Positions 25,891 through 32,842 of a stretch of 44,671 bases of DNA are shown here, piece by piece. The notes under the pieces were generated by a model. The model made no database searches. It was not told the origin of the DNA and was given only the letters and a program-made list of their open reading frames with translations. How positions within the stretch are numbered: position 1 is the first letter of the stretch; every line of letters begins with the position of its first letter. The DNA lies in assembly GCA_014332745.1 (NCBI GenBank), contig JACONL010000003.1:106775-151445 (forward strand). The letters are read 5' to 3'. This DNA comes from Alphaproteobacteria bacterium GM7ARS4. GTDB lineage: Bacteria > Pseudomonadota > Alphaproteobacteria > GM7ARS4. A program made the position numbers and the translations under genes.

Positions 25891-26700
25891 TTATGCTTTA
25901 GGAACGCCCTTGTTCGCGAGCCAAGAGCGCAAGACGGATGGGACGATTTTTTTAATCATCGCCTCAGTGATGTGGCTATTGGTGGCTTGGGCTTCTTCCT
26001 CCAAACGTTTCTCGACGCGCTCCACGATGTCGGGCAAGGACTCTTGTATGGCCCCTTGTATATCGGTGGACTGCGTTTTTGATACGTGACGTAACTCGGC
26101 TGCGATATGAGGGAGGATAGAGACGTTGTCTTCCTTGCCAACGACATCGGTGAGTTCCAATATGGAGTCATCATTCCTCCCAGTGTTCTCGTTGCCCTGT
26201 TGATGGGGGAGCGCTGGCGTTGCTGTCTGAGAAGGCGGTGGCGCTGTGGCACGTGGTGCTTGTGGTGATGGATGTTGTGGCGATGGTGGCGATGAATGTT
26301 GTGGCGCTGCTGGTGATGGATGTTGTGGCGCTTGTGGTGATGGATGTTGTGGCGCTGCTGGTGATGGATGTTGTGGCGCTTGTGGTGATGGATATTGTGG
26401 CGGGATGGCGTTGTGTGGTGTCATCACACTGCCGAGATATGATGTCTGTGTGTTCTCTGGTTGGGGGCTATGGAACGACATTTTTGTGGTTTGGGCATCT
26501 TCTTTTCTCACTGGCACATCAGGAAGGATGGGGAGGAATTCCGTCTTTTGTTTTTGCTCTTGGGCGTCATGTTCTCTGGTGAGGATGTATTGTGCTGTCG
26601 CATGAAAGTTTTCATCTTCGAACATCGAATTTTTCTTTGCGATTTTCTCCACTGCCGAGAGAATCTGCGCGGTCGTGTTTTTTTTATCAGAATCGCTCAT
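25891..26700 (-). CDS. PopZ-like pole-organising protein (DUF2497 family)
   Basis: A 269-residue protein. The N-terminal helix NTTAQILSAVEKIAKKN resembles the short PopZ helix that binds partners. Next comes a long Pro/Gln/Ser/His/Ala disordered linker (about 75-160) with SPQAPQHP and SPAAPQHP repeats. A conserved SILELTDVV follows, then a helical C-terminus containing SLPDIVERVEKRLEEE and IVPSVLRSWLANKG. In usual PopZ the WLD-x-NLP helix precedes the VERLV helix; here the two motifs appear in reverse order. The tolC-popZ-valS position supports the call. PopZ forms polar condensates that tether chromosome origins. Function in this organism is inferred. Confidence 0.68.
   Translation of the reverse strand: MSDSDKKNTTAQILSAVEKIAKKNSMFEDENFHATAQYILTREHDAQEQKQKTEFLPILPDVPVRKEDAQTTKMSFHSPQPENTQTSYLGSVMTPHNAIPPQYPSPQAPQHPSPAAPQHPSPQAPQHPSPAAPQHSSPPSPQHPSPQAPRATAPPPSQTATPALPHQQGNENTGRNDDSILELTDVVGKEDNVSILPHIAAELRHVSKTQSTDIQGAIQESLPDIVERVEKRLEEEAQATNSHITEAMIKKIVPSVLRSWLANKGVPKA
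26269..26405 (-). repeat. 24-bp tandem repeats in the PopZ-like linker
   Basis: About five to six units of a 24-bp repeat (plus-strand unit TGTTGTGGCGCTGCTGGTGA plus TGGA, with alternating GCTGCT and GCTTGT variants). They encode alternating SPAAPQHP and SPQAPQHP on the minus strand. Copy number may vary between strains. Confidence 0.88.
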
Positions 26701-26760
26701 AGCGTATGTCTTGCCCTGACGTTTGTAAGAGACGCGCCTGCCCCCAGCCCTGTCTGCTCT

Positions 26761-26789
26761 ATTATATAGGATGAAGGCGTTGTGATAAA
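26761..26789 (-). promoter_or_regulatory. Sigma-70-type promoter for the popZ-valS run
   Basis: On the minus strand a perfect TATAAT (26761-26766) has a weak -35, TTTATC (26784-26789), at 17 bp. It would give a leader of about 55 bp before the popZ-like start and could drive valS and the genes beyond. Confidence 0.55.
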
Positions 26790-26811
26790 GAGGAAAATGG
26801 GGTCGTTCTTT

Positions 26812-28119
26812 TTATTGTGTGTCCGTGATGCCGATATGGTCCAGCGTGAGTGCTCCCATAGCGTTCAAGAGTTGGAAGACGGCTTCTCTGAAATCATATT
26901 CGGCTTGGGCGAGTTGTTTGAGAGATTGAAAGAGTTCATTTTCGGCATCCAACACATCGAGGACGGTCCTATCACCGAGGGTCGCTTCCTCACGTACGCC
27001 TTGGGCGGCGATACGGTTGGCTTGGACTTGTGATTTATAGGAGACAATTTGCGCTTTAATGGCTTCGAGATTCTGCCATGCGCTGGCGACTCTTTGGTCG
27101 ACGGTGCGTTGTTCTTGGGTGAGGAGGTGTTTTGTCTTAGCGTGGTCATATTTAAATTCTTGGAGGAAGCTCAAGGCGGCGCCGCCTTGCCATAGGGGCA
27201 CGGTGAGGAGCGCTTTGACTTCGACACTTTCACTTTTGCTTCCTCTGCTAAATGTATCGAAAGAGCGTGAGCCTCGTCCCTCTAGCTTGAGGGAGGGAAG
27301 AAGTTGCCCGATGGCGTTATGGACTCGGTAACGGGCGGCATATTCGCCATAGCGCGCATTTTGTAGGAGGGGATGGTTTGTGCGCGCGACGTCAATGCTT
27401 TTCTCTAGGGTTTTTGGGAGGGAAAAGGTGAATTTGGACGTGATGGGGTTGTCTGGTGGCGCTTGCCCGACAATATCCCGATATTGTGCTTGGGCGATGG
27501 CATAGTTTCCTTGACTACGTACGGTTTCGGCATGGGCTTGTGCCAGTCGCGCTTTTGCTTGGGCGACATCGGTAAAGGTGACTTCACCCACTTGGAATCG
27601 GTCTTCTGTTGACTTGAGCTGTTCGATGAAGAACGCTTCACTTTTACGGGCGATCTCTGTCAGTTGCTTGTCGCGCACAATGGCAAAAAATGCCGATGCT
27701 GAGCGCAAGAGGACATCTTGTCGTGTGCTTTCTAACACGGCCATGGCTTGTTGCTCTAGGGCATAGGCTTGTCGCACTTTTGCGACACTGGCGAAGCCGT
27801 TAAAAATCTCTTGGGTGATGACGAGTTCGCCTTTGCGTGGTTTCCGTCTCTCGCTACCCCTGATAAAGGGGAGGTCGCTTGTAACATCTGAGACGGCGTA
27901 GTCAGCGCGTCCCTCGATGCTTGGTAAAAATTCACTATAGGCTTGGGGGACTTTCTCTTGGGTGGCTCTGAAGCTTTCCCATTCTGCTTTCAAGAGGGGG
28001 CTATCGCTATAGGCGTATCGTAGTGTTTCCTCTAATGTCGAGGCAGAACTGGAAGCTATGGGCACAACAAACATGCAGAAGCAACAGCACAAGGCTAAAG
28101 AGACGATGTCTTTAGGCAT
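26812..28119 (-). CDS. tolC: TolC-family outer-membrane efflux/secretion protein
   Basis: An outer-membrane channel that joins inner-membrane pumps or type I secretion systems into a continuous exit duct. From ATG 28119 it has a signal peptide (VSLALCCCFCMFVVPIASSSAS) followed by TLEETLRYAYSDSPLL, the usual start of mature TolC. It has two internally repeated helical halves with long coiled-coil segments, for example YSEFLPSIEGRADY in the first and IGQLLPSLKLEGRGS in the second, and ends around LNAMGALTLDHIGI. About 435 residues, normal. The frame extends to 28179, but the signal peptide favours 28119, giving an 8-bp overlap with the pcm-like stop. Confidence 0.92.
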   Translation of the reverse strand: MPKDIVSLALCCCFCMFVVPIASSSASTLEETLRYAYSDSPLLKAEWESFRATQEKVPQAYSEFLPSIEGRADYAVSDVTSDLPFIRGSERRKPRKGELVITQEIFNGFASVAKVRQAYALEQQAMAVLESTRQDVLLRSASAFFAIVRDKQLTEIARKSEAFFIEQLKSTEDRFQVGEVTFTDVAQAKARLAQAHAETVRSQGNYAIAQAQYRDIVGQAPPDNPITSKFTFSLPKTLEKSIDVARTNHPLLQNARYGEYAARYRVHNAIGQLLPSLKLEGRGSRSFDTFSRGSKSESVEVKALLTVPLWQGGAALSFLQEFKYDHAKTKHLLTQEQRTVDQRVASAWQNLEAIKAQIVSYKSQVQANRIAAQGVREEATLGDRTVLDVLDAENELFQSLKQLAQAEYDFREAVFQLLNAMGALTLDHIGITDTQ

Positions 28120-28687
28120 GGTGATGGGCTCGCAGCGTGTGTCCGTTGTGGCGTGTACGTGTATATGTGATGACTCCATGCTTTGAGGAGTCTAACCCAA
28201 TGAGACATCCCCCCACCTCTAAGCGCGCAAGGAGCTTGTCCACATGGTATGTGTTTCTCTGTGTGCCTGTGATGTCGTCCTCGATAAGGATGAGATGGTA
28301 TGTTTTGTGCTTGTGTGCGTCATCTTCTTCACAATCATATCCCATATGACGAAGGAGGGCAGCGGCATAGCCATCAACGTCTGGTAAGACGAGGGCATGG
28401 CCTTGTGTTGGTGTCTCACCATCAGCGAACAGGTCATCAGTGCTGTCGCTATGGGCATTGTCAGGGCAATGGGAGAGCATTCTGGCGGTGACAATGGGGG
28501 CAAGGAGGTATCCCCCGTGAGGCATGGGAATGGGGCCATCATGGTAGGCTGTGGTGCGATATTTCGGAGGCACGAAACGCTCTCGCGGCACGGCCATGAA
28601 GGCATCAAGGATGTTCCTTGCTCTTATGGCGTGAGGGATGATCTGTCCAAACACCATATTATGTCTTTGCTGTTGGAAGTCACTCAT
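28112..28687 (-). CDS. Degenerate protein-L-isoaspartate O-methyltransferase-like protein
   Basis: The N-terminal half looks like Pcm: QRHNMVFGQIIPHAIRARNILDAFMAVPRERFVPPKYRTTAY corresponds to the family's opening (MV-x2-Q, VPRE-x-FVP, AY), broken here by unusual residues. At 191 residues it is shorter than the typical 210-220. The usual GQ-x-IS-x-P substrate motif reads HGGYLLAPIVTARML. The SAM-binding GTGSGY loop has become LPDVDGYAAALLRHMG, which lacks the glycines needed to hold the cofactor. Position directly upstream of tolC matches alphaproteobacterial pcm. It may be a non-catalytic remnant kept for another role, or a decaying gene that is still open. Confidence 0.75.
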   Translation of the reverse strand: MSDFQQQRHNMVFGQIIPHAIRARNILDAFMAVPRERFVPPKYRTTAYHDGPIPMPHGGYLLAPIVTARMLSHCPDNAHSDSTDDLFADGETPTQGHALVLPDVDGYAAALLRHMGYDCEEDDAHKHKTYHLILIEDDITGTQRNTYHVDKLLARLEVGGCLIGLDSSKHGVITYTRTRHNGHTLRAHHHA

Positions 28688-28746
28688 GCGTTATGGACGA
28701 AGGGACAGGGGAGACGATAGCGCCATGCTTTGATGATACCAAATGA

Positions 28747-28775
28747 TTGTCACAACCCTCTCTTTCCCTTATAAT
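28747..28775 (+). promoter_or_regulatory. Sigma-70-type promoter for dnaX-recR
   Basis: TTGTCA (28747-28752) and a perfect TATAAT (28770-28775) are separated by 17 bp in the gap between the divergent pcm-like gene and dnaX, about 95 bp before the chosen dnaX start. Confidence 0.72.
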
Positions 28776-28869
28776 GATGTCTTGTGTTACGTGCAAGGGG
28801 CGTGAGGGCGTACCGTGGGCGTGGGAGATGTCATGAACATGTCAGTGGGACGTGTCAGTGGAAGGGAGC

Positions 28870-30360
28870 ATGGTGAGCGACAAACAAACGACAGGAAAGA
28901 CAGAAGCTGTGTCTCAGGGCGCTGTGTCTCAGGGCGAAGGGGCGTCTCTTTTTTCTTCTTCTCAGGGTTCTCAGGGGGACGAGGGGCTTCGTCTTGCGGA
29001 TAAGGAGCAGTCATCGGTGCGTCATGACGACGGGCGTTCTCATGGTGTGCAGGCGGCGTCATCTATGCGCCTTGCGCTGGCGCGGCGCTATCGTCCGGCG
29101 CGCTTCGAGGATGTCTTGGGACAAGATGTGACGGTGCGTATCCTACGCCATGCCCTTTCTTCTCAACGTTTAGGGCATGCGCTGTTGTTTGCTGGTCCTC
29201 GTGGCACAGGCAAGACGACATTGGCGCGGTTGGTTGCGCGCGCTGTCAATTGCACCTCCTTGAAGGAAGAAGAGAAGCCATGTGGGCGCTGTGCCTCGTG
29301 TCTTGCGGCGCAGGAAGGGCGTCATTTTGATATTCTCGAGATTGATGCAGCGAGTCACACGGGTGTCGACATGATGCGTGATGTCATAGAGCAAGTGCCT
29401 TATCACCCTGTACAGGGGACATTCAAATTCTGTATTATCGATGAAGTCCATATGTTGAGTAAGGCAGCCTTCAATGCTCTTCTGAAGACGTTGGAAGAGC
29501 CTCCGCCCCATGCGTTTTTTCTGTTCGCGACGACAGAAGCGTCTAAAATTCCGTTGACGGTGTTATCGCGTTGCCAGCGTTTTGACCTCAATAGGCTTAC
29601 GTCAGAGGATATTGTCAAGCATATTGAAGAGATAGGTGTCAAGGAAGGCTTTACCCTAGATGGCGGCGCTTCTGTTTTAATAGCGAGGCATGCGCAAGGG
29701 TCGATGCGCGATGCCTTGTCTTTATTGGATGCGGCACTGGCGGGCGTCCATGACGGCGTCGTGCGCGGTGACGCATTGCGCGCGATGATAGGGGTGGCAG
29801 ACGGAGAAGACATCATTGCTCTGTTAGAGAATCTCTTCAAGGGCAATGTGGAGGATGTGCTACAGCATATACGTGCGCTCTATCATCAAGGAAGCGACGC
29901 CCATGCCTTGCTGTCTTCTCTCCTTGATGGGTGTTATTGGTTGACGATCCTCACCATAGACAGACAGGCAGAGCCTCCCTTTCCATTGGGAGACTCGGCC
30001 AAGAAGCGCGCCCAAGATATTGTCGAGCATGTCAAGAGAGGAAAGATGATGCGCCTATGGCAGATGGTGATGGCGGGATATAACGATATACGTCTTGCTC
30101 CCAATCCCCTCCATGCCCTCGAGATTGTCTTGCTCAGAGTCATGCATGGCTTGTATCTTCCCACATTGGATGCGATGATTGATACGATGTCTCTTGATGG
30201 GGCGCAGGATAAGAGTCATGCGGATGGCGATAAGACGACTCATGAACGCCAGCATGAGACACAGAAAGGTGTGTCTTCTCGTGAGGAACAGACCCCAGCC
30301 TTGCTAGAGAAGGCGCAAGCCGTTTTTCCTGATGCTGTTGTGACGCGTCACGGGACGTGA
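28870..30360 (+). CDS. dnaX: DNA polymerase III subunit gamma/tau, shortened
   Basis: The clamp-loader ATPase. Core from about 29085: RYRPARFEDVLGQD, Walker A FAGPRGTGKTTLARL, the four-cysteine zinc module (CTSLKEEEKPCGRCASCLA), Walker B CIIDEVHMLSKAAFNALLKTLEEPP, and sensor 1 LFATTEASKIPLTVLSRCQRFDL, which includes the SRC motif. Domain III follows to about residue 430. Then only some 60 residues remain: an acidic/polar stretch and a terminal LLEKAQAVFPDAVV that resembles the extreme C-terminus of alphaproteobacterial DnaX. The tau-specific middle part seems to be missing. Start is uncertain: GTG 28852, ATG 28870 or ATG 29065 (with AGGCGG 8 bp upstream); the first 65 residues are low-complexity. 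Confidence 0.92.
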   Translation: MVSDKQTTGKTEAVSQGAVSQGEGASLFSSSQGSQGDEGLRLADKEQSSVRHDDGRSHGVQAASSMRLALARRYRPARFEDVLGQDVTVRILRHALSSQRLGHALLFAGPRGTGKTTLARLVARAVNCTSLKEEEKPCGRCASCLAAQEGRHFDILEIDAASHTGVDMMRDVIEQVPYHPVQGTFKFCIIDEVHMLSKAAFNALLKTLEEPPPHAFFLFATTEASKIPLTVLSRCQRFDLNRLTSEDIVKHIEEIGVKEGFTLDGGASVLIARHAQGSMRDALSLLDAALAGVHDGVVRGDALRAMIGVADGEDIIALLENLFKGNVEDVLQHIRALYHQGSDAHALLSSLLDGCYWLTILTIDRQAEPPFPLGDSAKKRAQDIVEHVKRGKMMRLWQMVMAGYNDIRLAPNPLHALEIVLLRVMHGLYLPTLDAMIDTMSLDGAQDKSHADGDKTTHERQHETQKGVSSREEQTPALLEKAQAVFPDAVVTRHGT

Positions 30361-30413
30361 CGATGGCACAAAGAGATGGAGCGCGTGAAGCGGGACGATA
30401 AGGAGGGTAGAGC

Positions 30414-31106
30414 ATGGCAATAAAAAATGGACATTCCCCATCGCGCCCCCCATTGGGTGTGTCGCCTCTGTCGAACGCCTCGTCTTTGCCTGCCATGGCG
30501 CAACGTAGAGAGGAGGAGGCGCGCATTCCAGAGCTCGAACAGCTCATTGGACTTTTTGCGCGTCTTCCGGGGATGGGCATGCGTTCGGGACGGCGGGCTG
30601 TTTTGTATCTGATGGACCATCGTCAAGAGCTCATGACACCCCTTGCCCATGCCATTGGGCGGGCGGCAGAGAAGGTGAAGCAGTGTGCGCGCTGTGGCAA
30701 TCTCGACCTTCAGGACCCGTGCGCTCTCTGTTGTGATACGACAAGGCGTCAGGATATTATCTGTGTTGTGGAGAATGTGGCGGATTTATGGGCGATGGAG
30801 CGTTCTGGTGTATATAGGGGGCAGTATTTTGTCTTGGGGGGGACGTTATCGGCTTTTGATGGCAAGGATCCCGAGCATTTACGCATCCCCTTATTGGAAG
30901 AGTATGTGCGTTCATCGTCCTTTGAGGAGGTTATTCTCGCCACCAGTGCGACGGTTGATGGGCAGACGACAGCCCATTATATCGCCTCTGTCTTAGAGGA
31001 TGTGGCTGTGCGTGTGACTCGTTTAGGGCAGGGTATTCCTTTTGGTGGCGAGTTAGACTATCTCGATAGCACGACTCTTGCGTCGGCTTTACAAGGGCGT
31101 CGCTAG
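30414..31106 (+). CDS. recR: Recombination protein RecR
   Basis: RecR acts with RecF and RecO to load RecA at gapped DNA. Visible are the helix-hairpin-helix LPGMGMRSGRRAV, the zinc finger CARCGNLDLQDPCALC, the Toprim segment ICVVENVADLWAME, and the Walker-like C-terminal hairpin LGQGIPFGGELDYLDSTTLASAL. At 230 residues it is about 30 longer than usual. The extra N-terminal 35 or so residues are supported by a strong AAGGAGGGT site 6 bp before the ATG at 30414. The ybaB/ebfC gene normally found between dnaX and recR is absent from the 53-bp gap. Confidence 0.95.
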   Translation: MAIKNGHSPSRPPLGVSPLSNASSLPAMAQRREEEARIPELEQLIGLFARLPGMGMRSGRRAVLYLMDHRQELMTPLAHAIGRAAEKVKQCARCGNLDLQDPCALCCDTTRRQDIICVVENVADLWAMERSGVYRGQYFVLGGTLSAFDGKDPEHLRIPLLEEYVRSSSFEEVILATSATVDGQTTAHYIASVLEDVAVRVTRLGQGIPFGGELDYLDSTTLASALQGRR

Positions 31107-31124
31107 CTGTTTTGGGTGAGCGTC

Positions 31125-32003
31125 ATGGTCTATCGGTTTTTTTGTCTCTGTGTGGTTGCTCTCTACGTCATGGTGGGTGGTGGGGCGATGGCAGACGGTG
31201 CGAGAGGCATTGACTTTCCTTCATTGAGCGGGGATGAAGAAGTCGTCATTCGGGCGCGTCACGGCATCGAATGGCGTCGTGATGAACGTCGTTATATTGC
31301 GCGTGGCGATGCGTCTGTTCGTCAGGGTGACAAGGCCATTTATGCTGATATGTTAACATTGATATATCGTGAAGAAAGTGATACGATGGAGGGCGGTATG
31401 GGTTCTATTAAGCGCTTGGAGGCAGAGGGTCATGTGCGCATCGAAACCGCATCCGAACGCGCCATGGCAGACAAAGGGACGTATGATGTGATGGAAGGGA
31501 AAATCATGCTCACAGGGGAATCAGTGTCTATTCACAGCGGCGCGCTGACGATGCATGCCAAGAATCACTTTACCTATTGGCGCGAGCTTGCTCTTGGTGT
31601 GGCAGAAGGCGATGCCTCTGTGCAGAAGGGCGATGCCATGTTGCAAGGCGATGTCTTGGTAGCCGAATTTCTTCAAGAGGGCGATAGGGCAACAGGCATA
31701 TCCATGATTGAAGCGTATGGCAATGTGCGTGTTTCTGATGCGGCACAACATGTGCGCGGGAAGCAAGGCACGTATCATGTGGAGAGAGGGCTTGCCGATA
31801 TTATGGGCGATGTGGAGATTGTCTATGGGCGTCATACACTACGTGGTGAGCATGCCCAATTCGACTTTGATAAGGGCGTGAGCCGTTTAGTGGCTGGAGC
31901 GCCAGCGGATGATGACACGCTCATGTGGAAGAAGCGTGCGCGCGCGGTGATCCAATTGGACGACCCCACTCTCGACACGTTCTTCGAGGAGGAGACTCAA
32001 TAG
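31125..32003 (+). CDS. lptA: LPS-transport periplasmic protein LptA (OstA-like)
   Basis: A periplasmic beta-jellyroll bridge that carries lipopolysaccharide from the inner to the outer membrane. ATG 31125 follows GGGTGAG and begins a signal peptide (FFCLCVVALYVMVGGGAMA). Two OstA-like stretches are readable: VVIRARHGIEWRRDERRYIARGDASVRQGD, split by strands up to GHVRIETA, and a second set AYGNVRVSDAAQHVRGKQGTYHVERGLADIMGD, each seen as repeated G-x-V-x-V strands. At about 290 residues it is longer than the E. coli protein (185) but usual for this class. lptB begins 1 bp downstream. Confidence 0.88.
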   Translation: MVYRFFCLCVVALYVMVGGGAMADGARGIDFPSLSGDEEVVIRARHGIEWRRDERRYIARGDASVRQGDKAIYADMLTLIYREESDTMEGGMGSIKRLEAEGHVRIETASERAMADKGTYDVMEGKIMLTGESVSIHSGALTMHAKNHFTYWRELALGVAEGDASVQKGDAMLQGDVLVAEFLQEGDRATGISMIEAYGNVRVSDAAQHVRGKQGTYHVERGLADIMGDVEIVYGRHTLRGEHAQFDFDKGVSRLVAGAPADDDTLMWKKRARAVIQLDDPTLDTFFEEETQ

Positions 32004-32004
32004 C

Positions 32005-32829
32005 ATGGCTGTGATGTCATCACCTCAAAAAAGAAAAACAAGGCGTCTCAAAGTCGTCAAAGGGCGTCATGCGACGACGTTCTTGCCTCGCAAAAAAACA
32101 TCTGCTCAAGGGACTCTTCGTGTTGCTAACTTAGGGAAAATGATAGGCAAGAAGCGTGTCTTGCAAGATATTTCCATGACACTGCATCGGGGTGAAGCCG
32201 TTGGGTTGTTGGGTCCTAACGGGGCGGGCAAGACGACAATTTTCCATATTATTGTCGGTCTTATCGGCACTGATTATGGCTCGATTCTCATTGATGGAGA
32301 AGATGTGACATTGTTACCCATGCATGTGCGTTCCCAATATGGTATTGGGTATTTGCCTCAGGAATCGTCGGTGTTTCGTGGGTTGAGCGTGGAGGAAAAT
32401 ATCTTAGCGGTCTTAGAGATAGGCGAGCCAGACATAGAATATCGTCGTTCCATGTTGGATGATTTGCTTGCCGAATTTTCCATATCCCATTTGCGTCGCG
32501 CCAATGTCATGGTGCTTTCTGGTGGCGAGCGTAGACGTTTAGAGATTGCGCGTTGTTTAGCGGCTCGTCCTCGTTATGTCCTCTTAGACGAGCCTTTAGC
32601 GGGGATTGACCCGATCGCCGTCAATGAAATACGTCATCTCATATCGCATTTGAAGGACAGGGGCATCGGTGTTTTGGTGACTGACCATAATGTGCGTGAT
32701 ACATTGCGCATTATCGACAGGGCGTATGTTTTGCATGATGGTGGTGTCATCATCGAGGGGACGCCAAAGGATATTGTTGCCAGCGAGGCTGTGCGAGAAG
32801 TCTATTTAGGCAAGCAATTCAATCTTTAG
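32005..32829 (+). CDS. lptB: LPS-export ABC transporter ATP-binding protein LptB
   Basis: The ATPase that powers the LptBFG extraction of LPS from the inner membrane. Walker A GLLGPNGAGKTTIFHII (about residue 70), Q-loop YLPQESSVFRGLSVEENI, signature LSGGERRRLEIARCLA, Walker B YVLLDEPLAGIDPIAV and the H-loop VLVTDHNVRDTLR. A basic N-terminal extension of about 35 residues (QKRKTRRLKVVKGRH) precedes the domain, and total length is 274. The start has GAGGAGGAGA upstream. rpoN, the common next gene, is replaced here by cobB. Confidence 0.95.
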   Translation: MAVMSSPQKRKTRRLKVVKGRHATTFLPRKKTSAQGTLRVANLGKMIGKKRVLQDISMTLHRGEAVGLLGPNGAGKTTIFHIIVGLIGTDYGSILIDGEDVTLLPMHVRSQYGIGYLPQESSVFRGLSVEENILAVLEIGEPDIEYRRSMLDDLLAEFSISHLRRANVMVLSGGERRRLEIARCLAARPRYVLLDEPLAGIDPIAVNEIRHLISHLKDRGIGVLVTDHNVRDTLRIIDRAYVLHDGGVIIEGTPKDIVASEAVREVYLGKQFNL

Positions 32830-32842
32830 GGGGACGCAACCA

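Noticed and set aside
26246-26605. Plus-strand frame coding a Cys/Gly-rich repeat protein opposite the PopZ-like gene
   Set aside because: It is the antisense shadow of the 24-bp repeats; no ribosome site or homology, and the minus-strand frame matches a family with the right neighbours.
29403-29846. Long minus-strand open frame inside dnaX
   Set aside because: It is antisense to conserved DnaX motifs and has no recognisable protein features.
28852-30360. Programmed frameshift in dnaX producing gamma
   Set aside because: No A-rich slippery heptamer with a following stem-loop was seen after the ATPase domains; the frame is simply short.
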